DNA of 64,000 nucleotides from JAFDVL01 sp964631865 (lineage in GTDB: Bacteria; Acidobacteriota; Blastocatellia; RBC074). The translations under genes and the position numbers were made by a program. Positions 52,973 to 61,916 of this stretch are shown here, piece after piece. Under the pieces are notes generated by a model. The model worked only from the letters and a program-made list of their open reading frames with translations. It did not search any database and was not told the origin of the DNA. Each line of letters begins with the position of its first letter. Positions within the stretch are counted from its first letter, which is position 1. The stretch covers positions 40,028 to 104,027 of the forward strand of contig CAZWAK010000005.1 of assembly GCA_964631865.1 (NCBI GenBank), written 5' to 3'.

Positions 52973-55063
52973 TTACTTCTTTTTCCCATTGGTTTTTGCT
53001 TTGACTTCATAGCCGTCGGGGAAAATCAAAATGTTCTGGTAATCGTCCACGCGCCCGTAATGCTTCGGCAAAATGAGTGTCGTGGAATCGTTCTGCGTGA
53101 TGACCGCTGGCCCCGCCACAATATTGCCGGGCTTTAATTTGTAGCGGTCATAAATCGGCGCATTCACAAACTTGCCTTTGCAATAAATTTTGTGCTTGCC
53201 CGTAATCGCTTTGCTGGCGTCTGCGCCGCTGCGTTTGACCTTGCTCAGTTCCAGCTTGGTCACGACGCCGATGCCGACCGCGCGCAGGTTCACGACCTCG
53301 ATCAAGTGATCCGTGCGGAAGCCGAAATTCTTGTCGTGCGCATCCTGGAACGTATCGAGAATGCTTTGGAATCCGCCTTCGGTGTCGAGCGCCTTGATGT
53401 CCACATTGATCGGAAATTCGTAGCCTTGCCGGTAATAGCGCAAGTCAATTTGGTAATTGATCTGCTGATCTTTCGCGGGAATCTTTTCGTGCTTCAGCCA
53501 GTCGCGTGCCTGCTTGCCCAAGCCTTCCAGAATCTTTTTGATCTCCTTGCGATCAATCTTGTCGGTCGTGCGAATGACGGTGCGCGAGAATTCGTTTTTG
53601 ATGTCCGAATGCAGAAAGCCCAACGCCGACAGCACGCCGGGCGTCGTCGGAATGATCGAAGGCCACGATCCTGACAGAATCGAAAGCGCATTCGCGTGCA
53701 ACGGCCCCGCGCCGCCGAGCGCCACCAGCGCGAAGTTGCGCGGATCGTAGCCGCGTTCGACCGAAACCAATCGCAACGCACCGAACATATTTTCGTTGAC
53801 GATGTTGTAAATGCCTTCGGCGGCTTGATGCACATTCAAACCCAACTTATCGGCGACCGTTTTGACGGCGGTTTCGGCGCTGTTTTTATCGAGCTTCATT
53901 TCGCCGCCCAATAACGCGGGAGGCAAATAACCGAGCGTCACATTCGCGTCGGTCACGGTCGGTTCCGTGCCGCCCGTATTGTAGGCCGCCGGGCCAGGCA
54001 CTGCGCCAGCGGATTGCGGGCCGACACGCAACGCTCCGGTCACATCCGGCACGTGCGCGATGGAGCCGCCGCCCGCCCCAACCGTGCGCACGTCCACCGA
54101 AGGCGATTTGACCGGATACATTCCGACGCGCGTGTCGCGCAGGATGTTCGGCTTCGCATCAATCGCAATCGCCACGTCGGTTGACGTGCCGCCCATATCG
54201 AACGACAACACGTTGCGATAGCCTGTCAATTCGCCAATATATGCCGAAGCGACCGCGCCGCCCGATGGCCCCGACAACAACGTATTCACAGGCCGTTCCT
54301 GCGCGGCGTCGAGCGACATCACGCCGCCGTCCGAGCGCACGATGTTCATTGTCGTTTTGATCTTCGACGCGGCGAGCTTGTCTTTCATCCCGTTCAGGTA
54401 CACGCGCATTTTTGGGCGCACATACGAATTCATCACGGTCGTCAGACAACGTTCGTATTCGCGGAATTCAGGCAGAATGTCGGTTGAGATTGTGACGGGC
54501 AAATCGGGATACATTTCGTGCGCGATAGCTTTGATGCGCTGTTCGTGCGCGGGATTCGCAAACGAATTTATCAACGCGACGGTCAAGGCTTCGATGCCGC
54601 GCGTGTGTAAATCTTTGATGTGATGCCGGACTTCTGCTTCATCGAGCGGCGACATCTCCGCACCCTTCGCGCTGTTGCGGGCGGACACGCCGCGCGTCAG
54701 TTCCAGCGGAGCCATCGGATCAGGTTTAATCATAATGATCCAGCCCGCGAGCGGCCCCGGCGTTTGCGACCGCGCGACGTGCAGGATTTGCTCGAAGCCT
54801 TTGGTCGTAATCAAACCAACGCGCGCACCTTTGCCTTCCAGCACAGCGTTGGTGGCGACCGTCGTGCCGTGCAAAATCAATTTGATGTCATTCGGATTGA
54901 TGCCGACCTGGTCGGCGATTTTGTGGATGCCAGTGATAACGCCGATGGATTGATCTTGTGGCGTCGAAGAGACTTTGGTCAGGTGCATCCCGCCCGTTTG
55001 TTCGTTGAAAAGCAACAAATCGGTGAACGTCCCGCCTACGTCAATGCCGAGTCTATAACTCAT
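52973..55063 (-). CDS. hyuA: Hydantoinase A / N-methylhydantoinase subunit
   Basis: 696 residues of the ASKHA-like hydantoinase/oxoprolinase family. The ATP-binding loop DVGGTFTDLLLF lies at the start, then HGTTVATNAVLEGKGARVGLIT in two parts, SFDMGGTSTDVAI in the middle and GAGGGSIAHV. It supplies the ATP-cleaving subunit. Together with hyuB, likely substrates include N-methylhydantoin, with 5-oxoproline or other lactams also possible; the downstream amidase favours the first. First gene of the operon, with GAGGAAC as ribosome-binding site. Confidence 0.93.
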   Translation of the reverse strand: MSYRLGIDVGGTFTDLLLFNEQTGGMHLTKVSSTPQDQSIGVITGIHKIADQVGINPNDIKLILHGTTVATNAVLEGKGARVGLITTKGFEQILHVARSQTPGPLAGWIIMIKPDPMAPLELTRGVSARNSAKGAEMSPLDEAEVRHHIKDLHTRGIEALTVALINSFANPAHEQRIKAIAHEMYPDLPVTISTDILPEFREYERCLTTVMNSYVRPKMRVYLNGMKDKLAASKIKTTMNIVRSDGGVMSLDAAQERPVNTLLSGPSGGAVASAYIGELTGYRNVLSFDMGGTSTDVAIAIDAKPNILRDTRVGMYPVKSPSVDVRTVGAGGGSIAHVPDVTGALRVGPQSAGAVPGPAAYNTGGTEPTVTDANVTLGYLPPALLGGEMKLDKNSAETAVKTVADKLGLNVHQAAEGIYNIVNENMFGALRLVSVERGYDPRNFALVALGGAGPLHANALSILSGSWPSIIPTTPGVLSALGFLHSDIKNEFSRTVIRTTDKIDRKEIKKILEGLGKQARDWLKHEKIPAKDQQINYQIDLRYYRQGYEFPINVDIKALDTEGGFQSILDTFQDAHDKNFGFRTDHLIEVVNLRAVGIGVVTKLELSKVKRSGADASKAITGKHKIYCKGKFVNAPIYDRYKLKPGNIVAGPAVITQNDSTTLILPKHYGRVDDYQNILIFPDGYEVKAKTNGKKK

Positions 55064-55277
55064 ACGCAGTTCCTCATGGGTTGTGAATTTGAGAATTCGC
55101 TTGCAGAAATCGCCAGTGAAAATTCATTCATTGGTTATAACAATAGCACGAATGATTGTAGTGATGAGACGAGGATTGTCAATCGCCTGATTGAAAATCC
55201 CTGCGAACTTCGTTAGCGTGGAGCGCGTACAACCGTTCGCTGGCAAATCGCCCGCGTTTTTCGGAAAGGAAATCACG

Positions 55278-56243
55278 ATGTCAACACTCAACGATTTGCT
55301 CGAAGCCGCCCGCCGCAAGACCCAGGAACTCGACGAAAAATTCAAGCTCAAAGACAAGCTCGATGAAGGCTTGAAAACCGCTTCGGATGTCGCGCGCAAA
55401 GGTGTCGAAATCGCCAACGATGCCGTCAACACGGCGCGCGATCAAGCCAGCAAAGTAGACGAGCAACTCGGCGTCAGCGAAAAGTTCAAAGCCACAACCG
55501 GGCAAGCTGGCGAAGCCGCACGCACCGCCGCCGAAACCGCGCAAACCGTTGCGAGCGACATTGCCAAAAACGCTGAGGAAGCCGCGAAAGACGTGTTCGG
55601 CAGCGCCGCCGGGTATTACAAACGCGCCGAACAAGCCTACAACTTCAGCGCGAGCAGCGCCCGCGTCGCCGAAGCTACGCTGACCGGCTTTGACAAAGCG
55701 CGCACGTGGGTCAAAGAAAATCCGGGCAAAACCGCTGTCGTCACGTTTTCGCTGATTGCGGGCATTCGCGCGGGTTCGGCGTTTCCATCGCTCGGCGCAA
55801 CGGTGCTCGGCGCGGGGCTGGTCAACGATTTGTTTTTCAGCAGCGCGCTGCCCGTTTATGGTTTGCGCAAGCTCACTGAAAAATACGACGAATACTTGAA
55901 AGAGCAGGAAGCCAAGTTAGCCAAAGGCGAGATTGACGAAGCCGAACGCGCGAGCCTCGAATTCCAACGCAACATGACCAAATACGTCGGCGCACCGTTG
56001 CTCGGAGCCTTCAGCGTAGCGGCGGGCGCATCGTTGATTGGCGCGGCAGTGTCGGGCGCAACGGTGACGAGCCTGCCGCTGAGTTTGATTCTCGGTACGA
56101 ATCCGCTGCTGAACGGCATCTGGTTCTTTGCCAACGGCGTCATTTGCATCAGCGAAGGCTATAAGTTTTTTATGATTGCGCTGGCCGATCAAGAGGAAGT
56201 GCAAAAGGTCGTGAAAGAAATCAAAGGCTTGTTGCCGGCCTAG
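55278..56243 (+). CDS. Coiled-coil/LEA-like protein with hydrophobic C-terminal half
   Basis: 321 residues. Residues 1-150 are Ala/Glu/Lys/Gln-rich amphipathic helix with an 11-residue-like rhythm (DEKFKLKDKLDEGLKTASDVA), recalling LEA or apolipoprotein-type proteins. From about 150 onward come hydrophobic segments (TFSLIAGIRAGSAFPSLG; LLGAFSVAAGASLIGAAVS; LNGIWFFANGVI), about four membrane helices. It may anchor a long helical tail to the inner membrane, possibly a stress or membrane-shape protein; this is inference. GGAAAGGA site upstream of ATG 55278. Monocistronic, divergent from hyuA. Confidence 0.8.
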   Translation: MSTLNDLLEAARRKTQELDEKFKLKDKLDEGLKTASDVARKGVEIANDAVNTARDQASKVDEQLGVSEKFKATTGQAGEAARTAAETAQTVASDIAKNAEEAAKDVFGSAAGYYKRAEQAYNFSASSARVAEATLTGFDKARTWVKENPGKTAVVTFSLIAGIRAGSAFPSLGATVLGAGLVNDLFFSSALPVYGLRKLTEKYDEYLKEQEAKLAKGEIDEAERASLEFQRNMTKYVGAPLLGAFSVAAGASLIGAAVSGATVTSLPLSLILGTNPLLNGIWFFANGVICISEGYKFFMIALADQEEVQKVVKEIKGLLPA

Positions 56244-56505
56244 CAGAGATTGTGGGGAGCGGTTGTGTCCAGTCACCTCCGCTACCCTTCTCACGCACCG
56301 CCAGATTTATCCGACATCAGGCGCATTTTTCTTCTGACACGTTTGTTCCTCCGCCCCCCGCCACAGCCGAAAAGCCTGTCTTTTCTGCACTTCTTTGTTT
56401 GGTATCATCTTTGCGTTTCCTTGTACTGCCATAAGCAAGAACATAAGGTTATACGGGCGTCTGGTCAGAATTCATCACCGACGCCGTCTCGATCAGGAGT
56501 GCAAG

Positions 56506-57918
56506 ATGAAACATTCCGCCGTCCTTTCCGCCCAGCCCTTCGCGGAGTTTGCGCTGCGCGTCCGCCACGTGCTCGCCCGCTTCGCCTGCTTTTTTCTGGG
56601 GCATCATTTCGATAATCGTAAGTCCGCAACCACTGTCGCAGGCCAATGTCACTGTGGCGAGCCGTTGCTTCGTGCCGACGATGCGGCAGTCCACGTGCGG
56701 CATAATCTGGCGTGTTTGTTGGGCGGTCACACTTACGAAAAACACGGCGAACGCGACGGACACGGCGAGTATATTTGCACAAGCTGCGGGCATCCCATGC
56801 TCTTTGTGTTGGAAGTCTCGCCGTATGCGCGCCAAGACCGCTTTCGCAAATTCGTGCAGCCGCGCTGTGGCCTGGGCGGGCATCCCGTCCACATCGTCAC
56901 GCGGCGCAGCGGGATGACCGAATATGCCTGTGATTGCGGGCATTCGTTTCTGCTGCCGCAACCCGCCTTGACCAAAGTGCGGCATCCGCTGATCTGTTTG
57001 CTCACAGGGCATTCGATTAAGCCGTTCGCACGATGGGATGGCGTGCCGGAATTTCGCTGCGAGCATTGCGGGCATCCGTTTTGCCTCACGACTGCGCCCG
57101 CAACCACCAATGCAACGACCGACCACACGCCGTCGCGGAAGGCGGTGTTGCACGGGTTGCTGCGCCTCATTCGCTTTCGCTATCACGTCACGTTCATCGG
57201 TGTGATTTTGGGCGCGCTGCTAGTGGCCAGAGGGCTGCCCCTCGCGCTGGTGCAATCGTTGGCGCTGTTGTATGTGTCGTTCAATGTGTTGCTGTACGGC
57301 GGCATTTACACGATGAACGACATCCTGGATGCGGAGTCGGATCGGCGGCATCCGCTGAAGAAAAACAGACCATTGCAATCCGGCGTCATCAGCCTCGCAG
57401 CCGCTGTTGTGTTTGCTGTGACGTTGATTACGGCGGGATTGCTCAGCGGCTATCTGCTGTTTGGGACGGGCGTCGTCGCGCTTTATGGTGTGATGCTCGG
57501 CATCAATCTTTTTTACAGCTTGTGGGCGCGACAACTTCCCTGGGTGGATATTGTGTGCAACGCCGCGCCGCACCCGCTGCGCTTTTTGCTGGGCGCGACG
57601 ATGGTGGGCGGCACAGTTCCGCTGACGCTGCTGCTGGCGCTTTTTTGGTTGGCGTTTGGCATCGCCAGCACCCGACGAATGCTGGAAAAAGATGTGCCGG
57701 GATGGCGCGTGCGAAAAGTGCTGGAAACGTACTCGGAACGCGATCTCTTCTGGCTGCGACTGCTGCCGTTTGGCGCACTGATTTTGCAAGGAATGTTTGA
57801 TGCTTCCATCCCGTCGGTGTTTTATGCGGTGATCCTCACGGTGTATGGGTTGACCGTTTTTGGCGTAAGTTTTCTTCATCCGCTGCGGCAGGGATTGGTG
57901 TCTTTGTGGACAAGATAA
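56506..57918 (+). CDS. Four zinc-binding units fused to UbiA prenyltransferase
   Basis: 470 residues. The N-terminal 195 residues hold four tandem units of the form C-x4-H-x14/15-C-x1/2-C-G: C28-H33-C48-C50, C70-H75-C91-C94, C121-H126-C142-C144 and C164-H169-C185-C188, mostly with GH after the first cysteine and H after CG. They are followed by a UbiA-type membrane domain (about 220-470) with the Asp-rich NDILDAESD (271-279), HPLKKNRPL (282-290) and the later VDIVCNAAPHPLR. The UbiA part resembles prenyl-phosphate phosphoribosyltransferases more than quinone enzymes. Such a zinc-repeat fusion is unknown to me. CAGGAG site before ATG 56506. A membrane-protein gene follows after 7 bp. Confidence 0.85.
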   Translation: MKHSAVLSAQPFAEFALRVRHVLARFACFFLGHHFDNRKSATTVAGQCHCGEPLLRADDAAVHVRHNLACLLGGHTYEKHGERDGHGEYICTSCGHPMLFVLEVSPYARQDRFRKFVQPRCGLGGHPVHIVTRRSGMTEYACDCGHSFLLPQPALTKVRHPLICLLTGHSIKPFARWDGVPEFRCEHCGHPFCLTTAPATTNATTDHTPSRKAVLHGLLRLIRFRYHVTFIGVILGALLVARGLPLALVQSLALLYVSFNVLLYGGIYTMNDILDAESDRRHPLKKNRPLQSGVISLAAAVVFAVTLITAGLLSGYLLFGTGVVALYGVMLGINLFYSLWARQLPWVDIVCNAAPHPLRFLLGATMVGGTVPLTLLLALFWLAFGIASTRRMLEKDVPGWRVRKVLETYSERDLFWLRLLPFGALILQGMFDASIPSVFYAVILTVYGLTVFGVSFLHPLRQGLVSLWTR

Positions 57919-57925
57919 ATACGTT

Positions 57926-58696
57926 ATGAAACGACTGCGTGCTGCATTTCAACTGGATGGTTCTCACCGCACCGCCAAGCGGCTGGGCTTGTTCCTGACA
58001 CAAACATTTTTTCTCTGGATGTTTTTTACCGCCGGAAGTTTAGAGCGGCTGGCAGAACTTGATCTGATCTCTGGCCCGCCGGGCGTGGATGTAAAGCCTC
58101 TCGCGTTTGCGTTCGCCGCGCGTTGGCGACACGGAATGACGCAGGGGGGGCTGTTGTATATGCCCGGATTTTTTGTGACAGCCGTTGCGATCTGGGTTTG
58201 GGTGTATGGCCTGTCTTGGCGCAGGATCGTGGCGGAATATGCCGTAACGACCGCCGTAGCCGTGTGCGCGGCGTTGCTGCTTGCGCGCGGGAGCAGCAGC
58301 TTGATCGTGGCGGCTTTTCAGCACCAGACCGGGCTTCGCTGCGAAGCGCAGGATTTAGCGATTGCCGGGCGCGTGCTGGGGCAAGGGGTTTTCACGCTCA
58401 TCAATTGGAGTTCGTTTGTGGGAGCCTGCCAATTTTGTCTCGTGCGAAAATCGTTTCGTCCGCTTTGGCTTCCGGCGGGCTTGAGCCTCGTGCTTGTGCT
58501 GATTCGCCCGTTCACGGCGGATGAATTTACCCGCTTCTGGCTTCAGCAAATCCGGCAAGGCGAAGTCGTCGCCATTGTTTCCGCGCTGCTGATTCCGCTC
58601 CTGATGGCGTGGTTCGTTTGGATGTTGCCCGCCACGCCCGCTATCGTTTCTGCCACGAAGCCAACACCGTTGCACTCAATTCGCGTGGAGAAGTGA
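57926..58696 (+). CDS. Polytopic membrane protein, partner of the zinc-UbiA gene
   Basis: 256 residues with about 6 membrane segments; I do not recognise the family. The second half has INWSSFVGACQFCLVRKSF and a charged loop TRFWLQQIRQGE. It begins 7 bp after the zinc-UbiA fusion, so they are almost certainly co-transcribed; a role in handling the same prenyl-linked product is a guess. Its last 56 bp overlap the convergent DedA/ATP-grasp gene on the other strand. Confidence 0.75.
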   Translation: MKRLRAAFQLDGSHRTAKRLGLFLTQTFFLWMFFTAGSLERLAELDLISGPPGVDVKPLAFAFAARWRHGMTQGGLLYMPGFFVTAVAIWVWVYGLSWRRIVAEYAVTTAVAVCAALLLARGSSSLIVAAFQHQTGLRCEAQDLAIAGRVLGQGVFTLINWSSFVGACQFCLVRKSFRPLWLPAGLSLVLVLIRPFTADEFTRFWLQQIRQGEVVAIVSALLIPLLMAWFVWMLPATPAIVSATKPTPLHSIRVEK

Positions 58697-60323
58697 GGTT
58701 AATGCCGCGCGCTCGATTTTGTCTGCCGATTTCAAACGCGATGCGCCACTGCGCGAACAACACACGGTACGCCGCGAACACGCCGTTCTGCGGATCGTAG
58801 ATGCTGGTCGCTTCGGACGTCACGCCGTTGAGTTCGATGATTTTCAAATCGCGGCCTTGCTGCAACGCGGCGAGCGACGGCACGCGAATGTCGAAGCGGC
58901 CAAAATAAAACCCGTCAAAGCTTTGTGCGATGCGATCCATCGCGGCTTCGAGCGCAGCGGTTTTGTAGCGTGTGCCATCGAGAAAAATCGTGCCTTTGGA
59001 ATGTGCGCCGATTTCGACGAGTTGAATGCGCTCGCCTGCGGCGGGCACGTCGCACAGCCGCTCGCCTTGCTTATCACAATAAAACTGCGCCATACAAACC
59101 GCACGGTCGTCATTCAGGATCAATTGCTCTAACGTGCTTTGGCCATCGCCTGTGACGACGGGGAATTTCTTTTCCGTGATCGAGAAAATGTGACCGCGCG
59201 CTTCGTTCGGGTAGCGGTAATAAAACACGCCGAACTCTTCGCCCGGCACATATTCCTGAAGAATCGTATCGTGCGTGAAGGCTTGAAAATACCGGCCTAA
59301 CTCGTCGTCAGAACGAATCACTTGCACGCCGTTGCCGCGCTCGCCTGCATCGGGTTTGAGAATGATCGGGTAGCGGAGTTGTTGTGTTTGCAAAAACTGT
59401 TGCGCTTGAGCGATGCGGTCGTCAACGTTTGTTGATGCGGCGATGAGTTGCGAACGCGGCAGCCATTCGTCGGCATTGCGAAAGCCGTTCAGGATTTGCG
59501 TCTTCGATTCGCCGACGAAACCGCTAGCGGAAATCGCGGGATTGCACGCGGTGAACAAGGTCGCGCTGCGATGTTTGAGCGCAAGATAAGTGATGTAGCA
59601 AACGACGGGCGGATAAAACGCCCACAGCGGCCAAAATTCCCAGCGCGTCAAGCGTCGCCATCGGCTCAACAACATTCGTCGCCCGCGCCACGTCGCCAAG
59701 CGCAGCGCCAGTTTGATGAGCAAGAGCAACACGAAGCCGACGAGCAAGGCGCGCAGCAAAAAATGCTGCTGCCCAAAATACACACGCTGGATGAACTCTG
59801 CGCCGAGCCACGCCGACAAGCCCACGAGCAACGGCGTCCACACCGCGCACGCAATCGCAAAGTAAAACGTGAACCACCAAAACTTCGTGCGCAGCACCCC
59901 GGCGGCAAAGTACGTGGGCAAGCGCGCGCCGGGCACGAAGCGACTCGCAAAAATTACTTTCACTCCTTGTTTAGAAAACCACGCAGAGCTTTTTGCAACA
60001 GCACGCTCGCTGACAAACCATTTGAGCGGCGCGCGCGCCACAGCGGGGCGACCTAAATAACGACCGGCGAGATAGAGCAAAATGTCGCCAATGAAAATGC
60101 CCAAGAAACACGCGAGAACGCCGAACAAAAATTCGACGCGGCCTTGTGCGACCAGCACGCCGACGCTGACGGTCGTCAGGTCTTCGGTGACGAACGTGGC
60201 GATCACGATGAGCAATAACAACGCGGGCAACGACGTTTCAGGGCTTTGCGACACGTCCACCGTCGCCGCGAACCAGCGGCTGAGCGCCGTTTCTGCCATC
60301 CATGTGAAAAAGCCCGTCAGCAT
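58641..60323 (-). CDS. DedA-like membrane domain fused to ATP-grasp ligase
   Basis: 560 residues. N-terminal DedA/SNARE-associated domain (about 30-215) with membrane helices and the motif SRFVPGARLP (127-136). A linker follows, then an ATP-grasp domain (about 265-545) with ILKPDAGERGNG (K323), LQEYVPGEEFGVF and the Mg2+-binding IIELNG (495-500). DedA proteins flip phospholipids or carrier lipids, and ATP-grasp enzymes join acids to amines or similar groups, so the fusion suggests modification of a membrane lipid or of a lipid-linked compound. No product is implied by sequence. Overlaps the convergent membrane gene at its 3' end. Confidence 0.88.
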   Translation of the reverse strand: MLTGFFTWMAETALSRWFAATVDVSQSPETSLPALLLLIVIATFVTEDLTTVSVGVLVAQGRVEFLFGVLACFLGIFIGDILLYLAGRYLGRPAVARAPLKWFVSERAVAKSSAWFSKQGVKVIFASRFVPGARLPTYFAAGVLRTKFWWFTFYFAIACAVWTPLLVGLSAWLGAEFIQRVYFGQQHFLLRALLVGFVLLLLIKLALRLATWRGRRMLLSRWRRLTRWEFWPLWAFYPPVVCYITYLALKHRSATLFTACNPAISASGFVGESKTQILNGFRNADEWLPRSQLIAASTNVDDRIAQAQQFLQTQQLRYPIILKPDAGERGNGVQVIRSDDELGRYFQAFTHDTILQEYVPGEEFGVFYYRYPNEARGHIFSITEKKFPVVTGDGQSTLEQLILNDDRAVCMAQFYCDKQGERLCDVPAAGERIQLVEIGAHSKGTIFLDGTRYKTAALEAAMDRIAQSFDGFYFGRFDIRVPSLAALQQGRDLKIIELNGVTSEATSIYDPQNGVFAAYRVLFAQWRIAFEIGRQNRARGINLTSPRELSATVLASWQKR

Positions 60324-60332
60324 GTTTTTTTC

Positions 60333-60908
60333 TCACAACACTACGGACAAGCGCGGTTGTCGTTGCCGCAACACACCGAACATCCCGCGCGTTTTGCGAT
60401 GCTCCAATGTCGCGGGCGCAACGCCGATGTCTTCGTTCGGCACAAAGCCTTGCAACCGTAACATCACCGCGACCAGCGCTTGATGATGCACCAGATGACT
60501 GAGCAGAAATTGCAATTCGCGGCGCAGCGACGACGTACTCCAATAGGGCGAATCCTGCTTGACCCACAACGTGGCCTGCTCTTCGGCAAATGATAATTTC
60601 CAGAGCATCGTAGCGGTCGCTTCGATGCGTTCCATCGCGCGCGTGCGGCTGTGTTCCGTGCTTTCGTCGCGCTCGCGGAGATCGTAATCTATTTTGTTGT
60701 TTTTGACGCCCTGCAAAAAGCATTGATAGAAGTCGAGGCAATGCCGCAACTGCGCGCCGATGCTGCTCGTAAAGGTCGGCGCGTCCACGTGGGTGTAAAG
60801 CCGATCATCCATCTGTTCGAGCAACTTTTGCGCCTCGCGCAGCACTTTGATATTTTCGGCAATCAGGATTTCAGTGGAAGGATTGATGGTTGCGTCTGAT
60901 GGTTGCAT
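60333..60908 (-). CDS. DinB-like four-helix protein
   Basis: 191 residues. Histidines H56 in GAQLRHCLDFYQCFL and the C-terminal H-x-x-x-H of SHLVHHQALVAVM fit the DinB/YfiT metal triad. The central LRERDESTEHSRTRAMERIE is a helix pair. Its function is unknown: thiol-dependent transferases of this fold exist, and many remain uncharacterised. It ends 9 bp before the DedA/ATP-grasp gene, so a common transcript is possible. Confidence 0.78.
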   Translation of the reverse strand: MQPSDATINPSTEILIAENIKVLREAQKLLEQMDDRLYTHVDAPTFTSSIGAQLRHCLDFYQCFLQGVKNNKIDYDLRERDESTEHSRTRAMERIEATATMLWKLSFAEEQATLWVKQDSPYWSTSSLRRELQFLLSHLVHHQALVAVMLRLQGFVPNEDIGVAPATLEHRKTRGMFGVLRQRQPRLSVVL

Positions 60909-60925
60909 GCGACCTCCGATGGGAA

Positions 60926-60996
60926 CAGTACGGCGAGCGGTAGCGAGCTTGGTCAGCGCACTACTTCCAACCCGCTCGCTACGGCTCGCCGTACTG
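60926..60996. repeat. Inverted repeat overlapping the olsA 3' end
   Basis: Arms CAGTACGGCGAGCGGTAGCG and so on (60926-60948) and their complement (60974-60996) pair over 22 of 23 bases around 25 nt. The right arm supplies the last codons of the acyltransferase gene, whose stop is at 60953-60955 inside the loop. Confidence 0.88.
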
Positions 60997-61762
60997 TACC
61001 GGGTTCCGTTGATGGCGTAAAAATTGTCGTGACCGCTTCGTGCAGCCGCCTGGCCAATTCCTTGCGATCATTTCCTCGCAATGTTTCTGCGCCAAACGTC
61101 AATGTCGCTTCAATCTCCGACAAACAAAACACGCCCCACAAATGCGGCACGAGCGTCATTGCGCCCCACCAGCACACCGACAGAGACGCGGGCGTTTCGT
61201 CGGACGGCGTGCGGTAGTGCAGGCTGGCATACACGACCGGAAAATTGCCGCGCGCCGCTGGTTCCAACAAGCTCGGCTTGAAGGGCAATACTTCTGCGCC
61301 CATCGTGCTGGTTCCTTCGGGGAACACCACGATGTTTTGCCCACTCTGCAATGTTGCGGCGATCAACGCATTGACGCGCGGAATGTCTGCCGCGCGCGCA
61401 CGATCAATAAAAATCGTATTCATGCTGCGACTGAGCAAGCCAAACACGGGCCAGCTTTCGACTTCACGTTTGGCAACGAACACACAATCCATTTGCGCAG
61501 CCAGAACGACAATGTCCAGGTAACTCAAATGATTGGACACCAGAAAAAACGGTGTCGCCGGTACAATCGCGTGGGTGTGAATTTTTATTCCCAGCACGGT
61601 CACAATTGTCCGCGCCCAATGGCGAAAGATGAAATTGCGCCATTGGCGTTGGCGTTGCGGGCGCAAGCAAACAAACGGCGCGACGAGCAGCCACAGCAGA
61701 TAGAACCCGATGGTGGCGAGGCAAAAGGCGATGGCTTTGGTAGGGGTGCGAAGTAGGTGCAT
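60953..61762 (-). CDS. olsA: PlsC-type acyltransferase, probable lyso-ornithine lipid O-acyltransferase
   Basis: 269 residues with an N-terminal membrane helix. Acyltransferase motifs are H78-x4-D83 in SNHLSYLD and FPEGTS (147-152). PlsC-family enzymes make phosphatidic acid; next to an olsB-like gene, the OlsA role (adding the ester-linked acyl chain to lyso-ornithine lipid) is likelier. The last 15 residues (GTVRRAVASGLEVVR) are encoded by a palindromic repeat and are probably dispensable. Start ATG 61762; the upstream in-frame codons come from another repeat. Confidence 0.82.
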   Translation of the reverse strand: MHLLRTPTKAIAFCLATIGFYLLWLLVAPFVCLRPQRQRQWRNFIFRHWARTIVTVLGIKIHTHAIVPATPFFLVSNHLSYLDIVVLAAQMDCVFVAKREVESWPVFGLLSRSMNTIFIDRARAADIPRVNALIAATLQSGQNIVVFPEGTSTMGAEVLPFKPSLLEPAARGNFPVVYASLHYRTPSDETPASLSVCWWGAMTLVPHLWGVFCLSEIEATLTFGAETLRGNDRKELARRLHEAVTTIFTPSTEPGTVRRAVASGLEVVR

Positions 61763-61785
61763 TTTTTCGTAATGGAACAAACCGG

Positions 61786-61878
61786 GAAGATTACGAAACA
61801 CACGAAAAAAACGAAACATACGGAAAAAGCACAATTCTTTCGTTTGTTTCGATATTTTCGTATGTTCCGTAATCTCTC
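61786..61878. repeat. Inverted nonamer repeat between olsB and olsA
   Basis: The left arm (61786-61829) is built of 9-bp ACGAAACAC/ACGAAAAAA units and the right arm (61837-61878) of their complements. The words are shared with the element at 37408, so the two are one family. It lies in the 154-bp gap between the two ornithine-lipid genes. Confidence 0.85.
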
Positions 61879-61916
61879 TTGTTCTTTCTCTCTTGAACCG
61901 CCACCGAAAAAGATTT

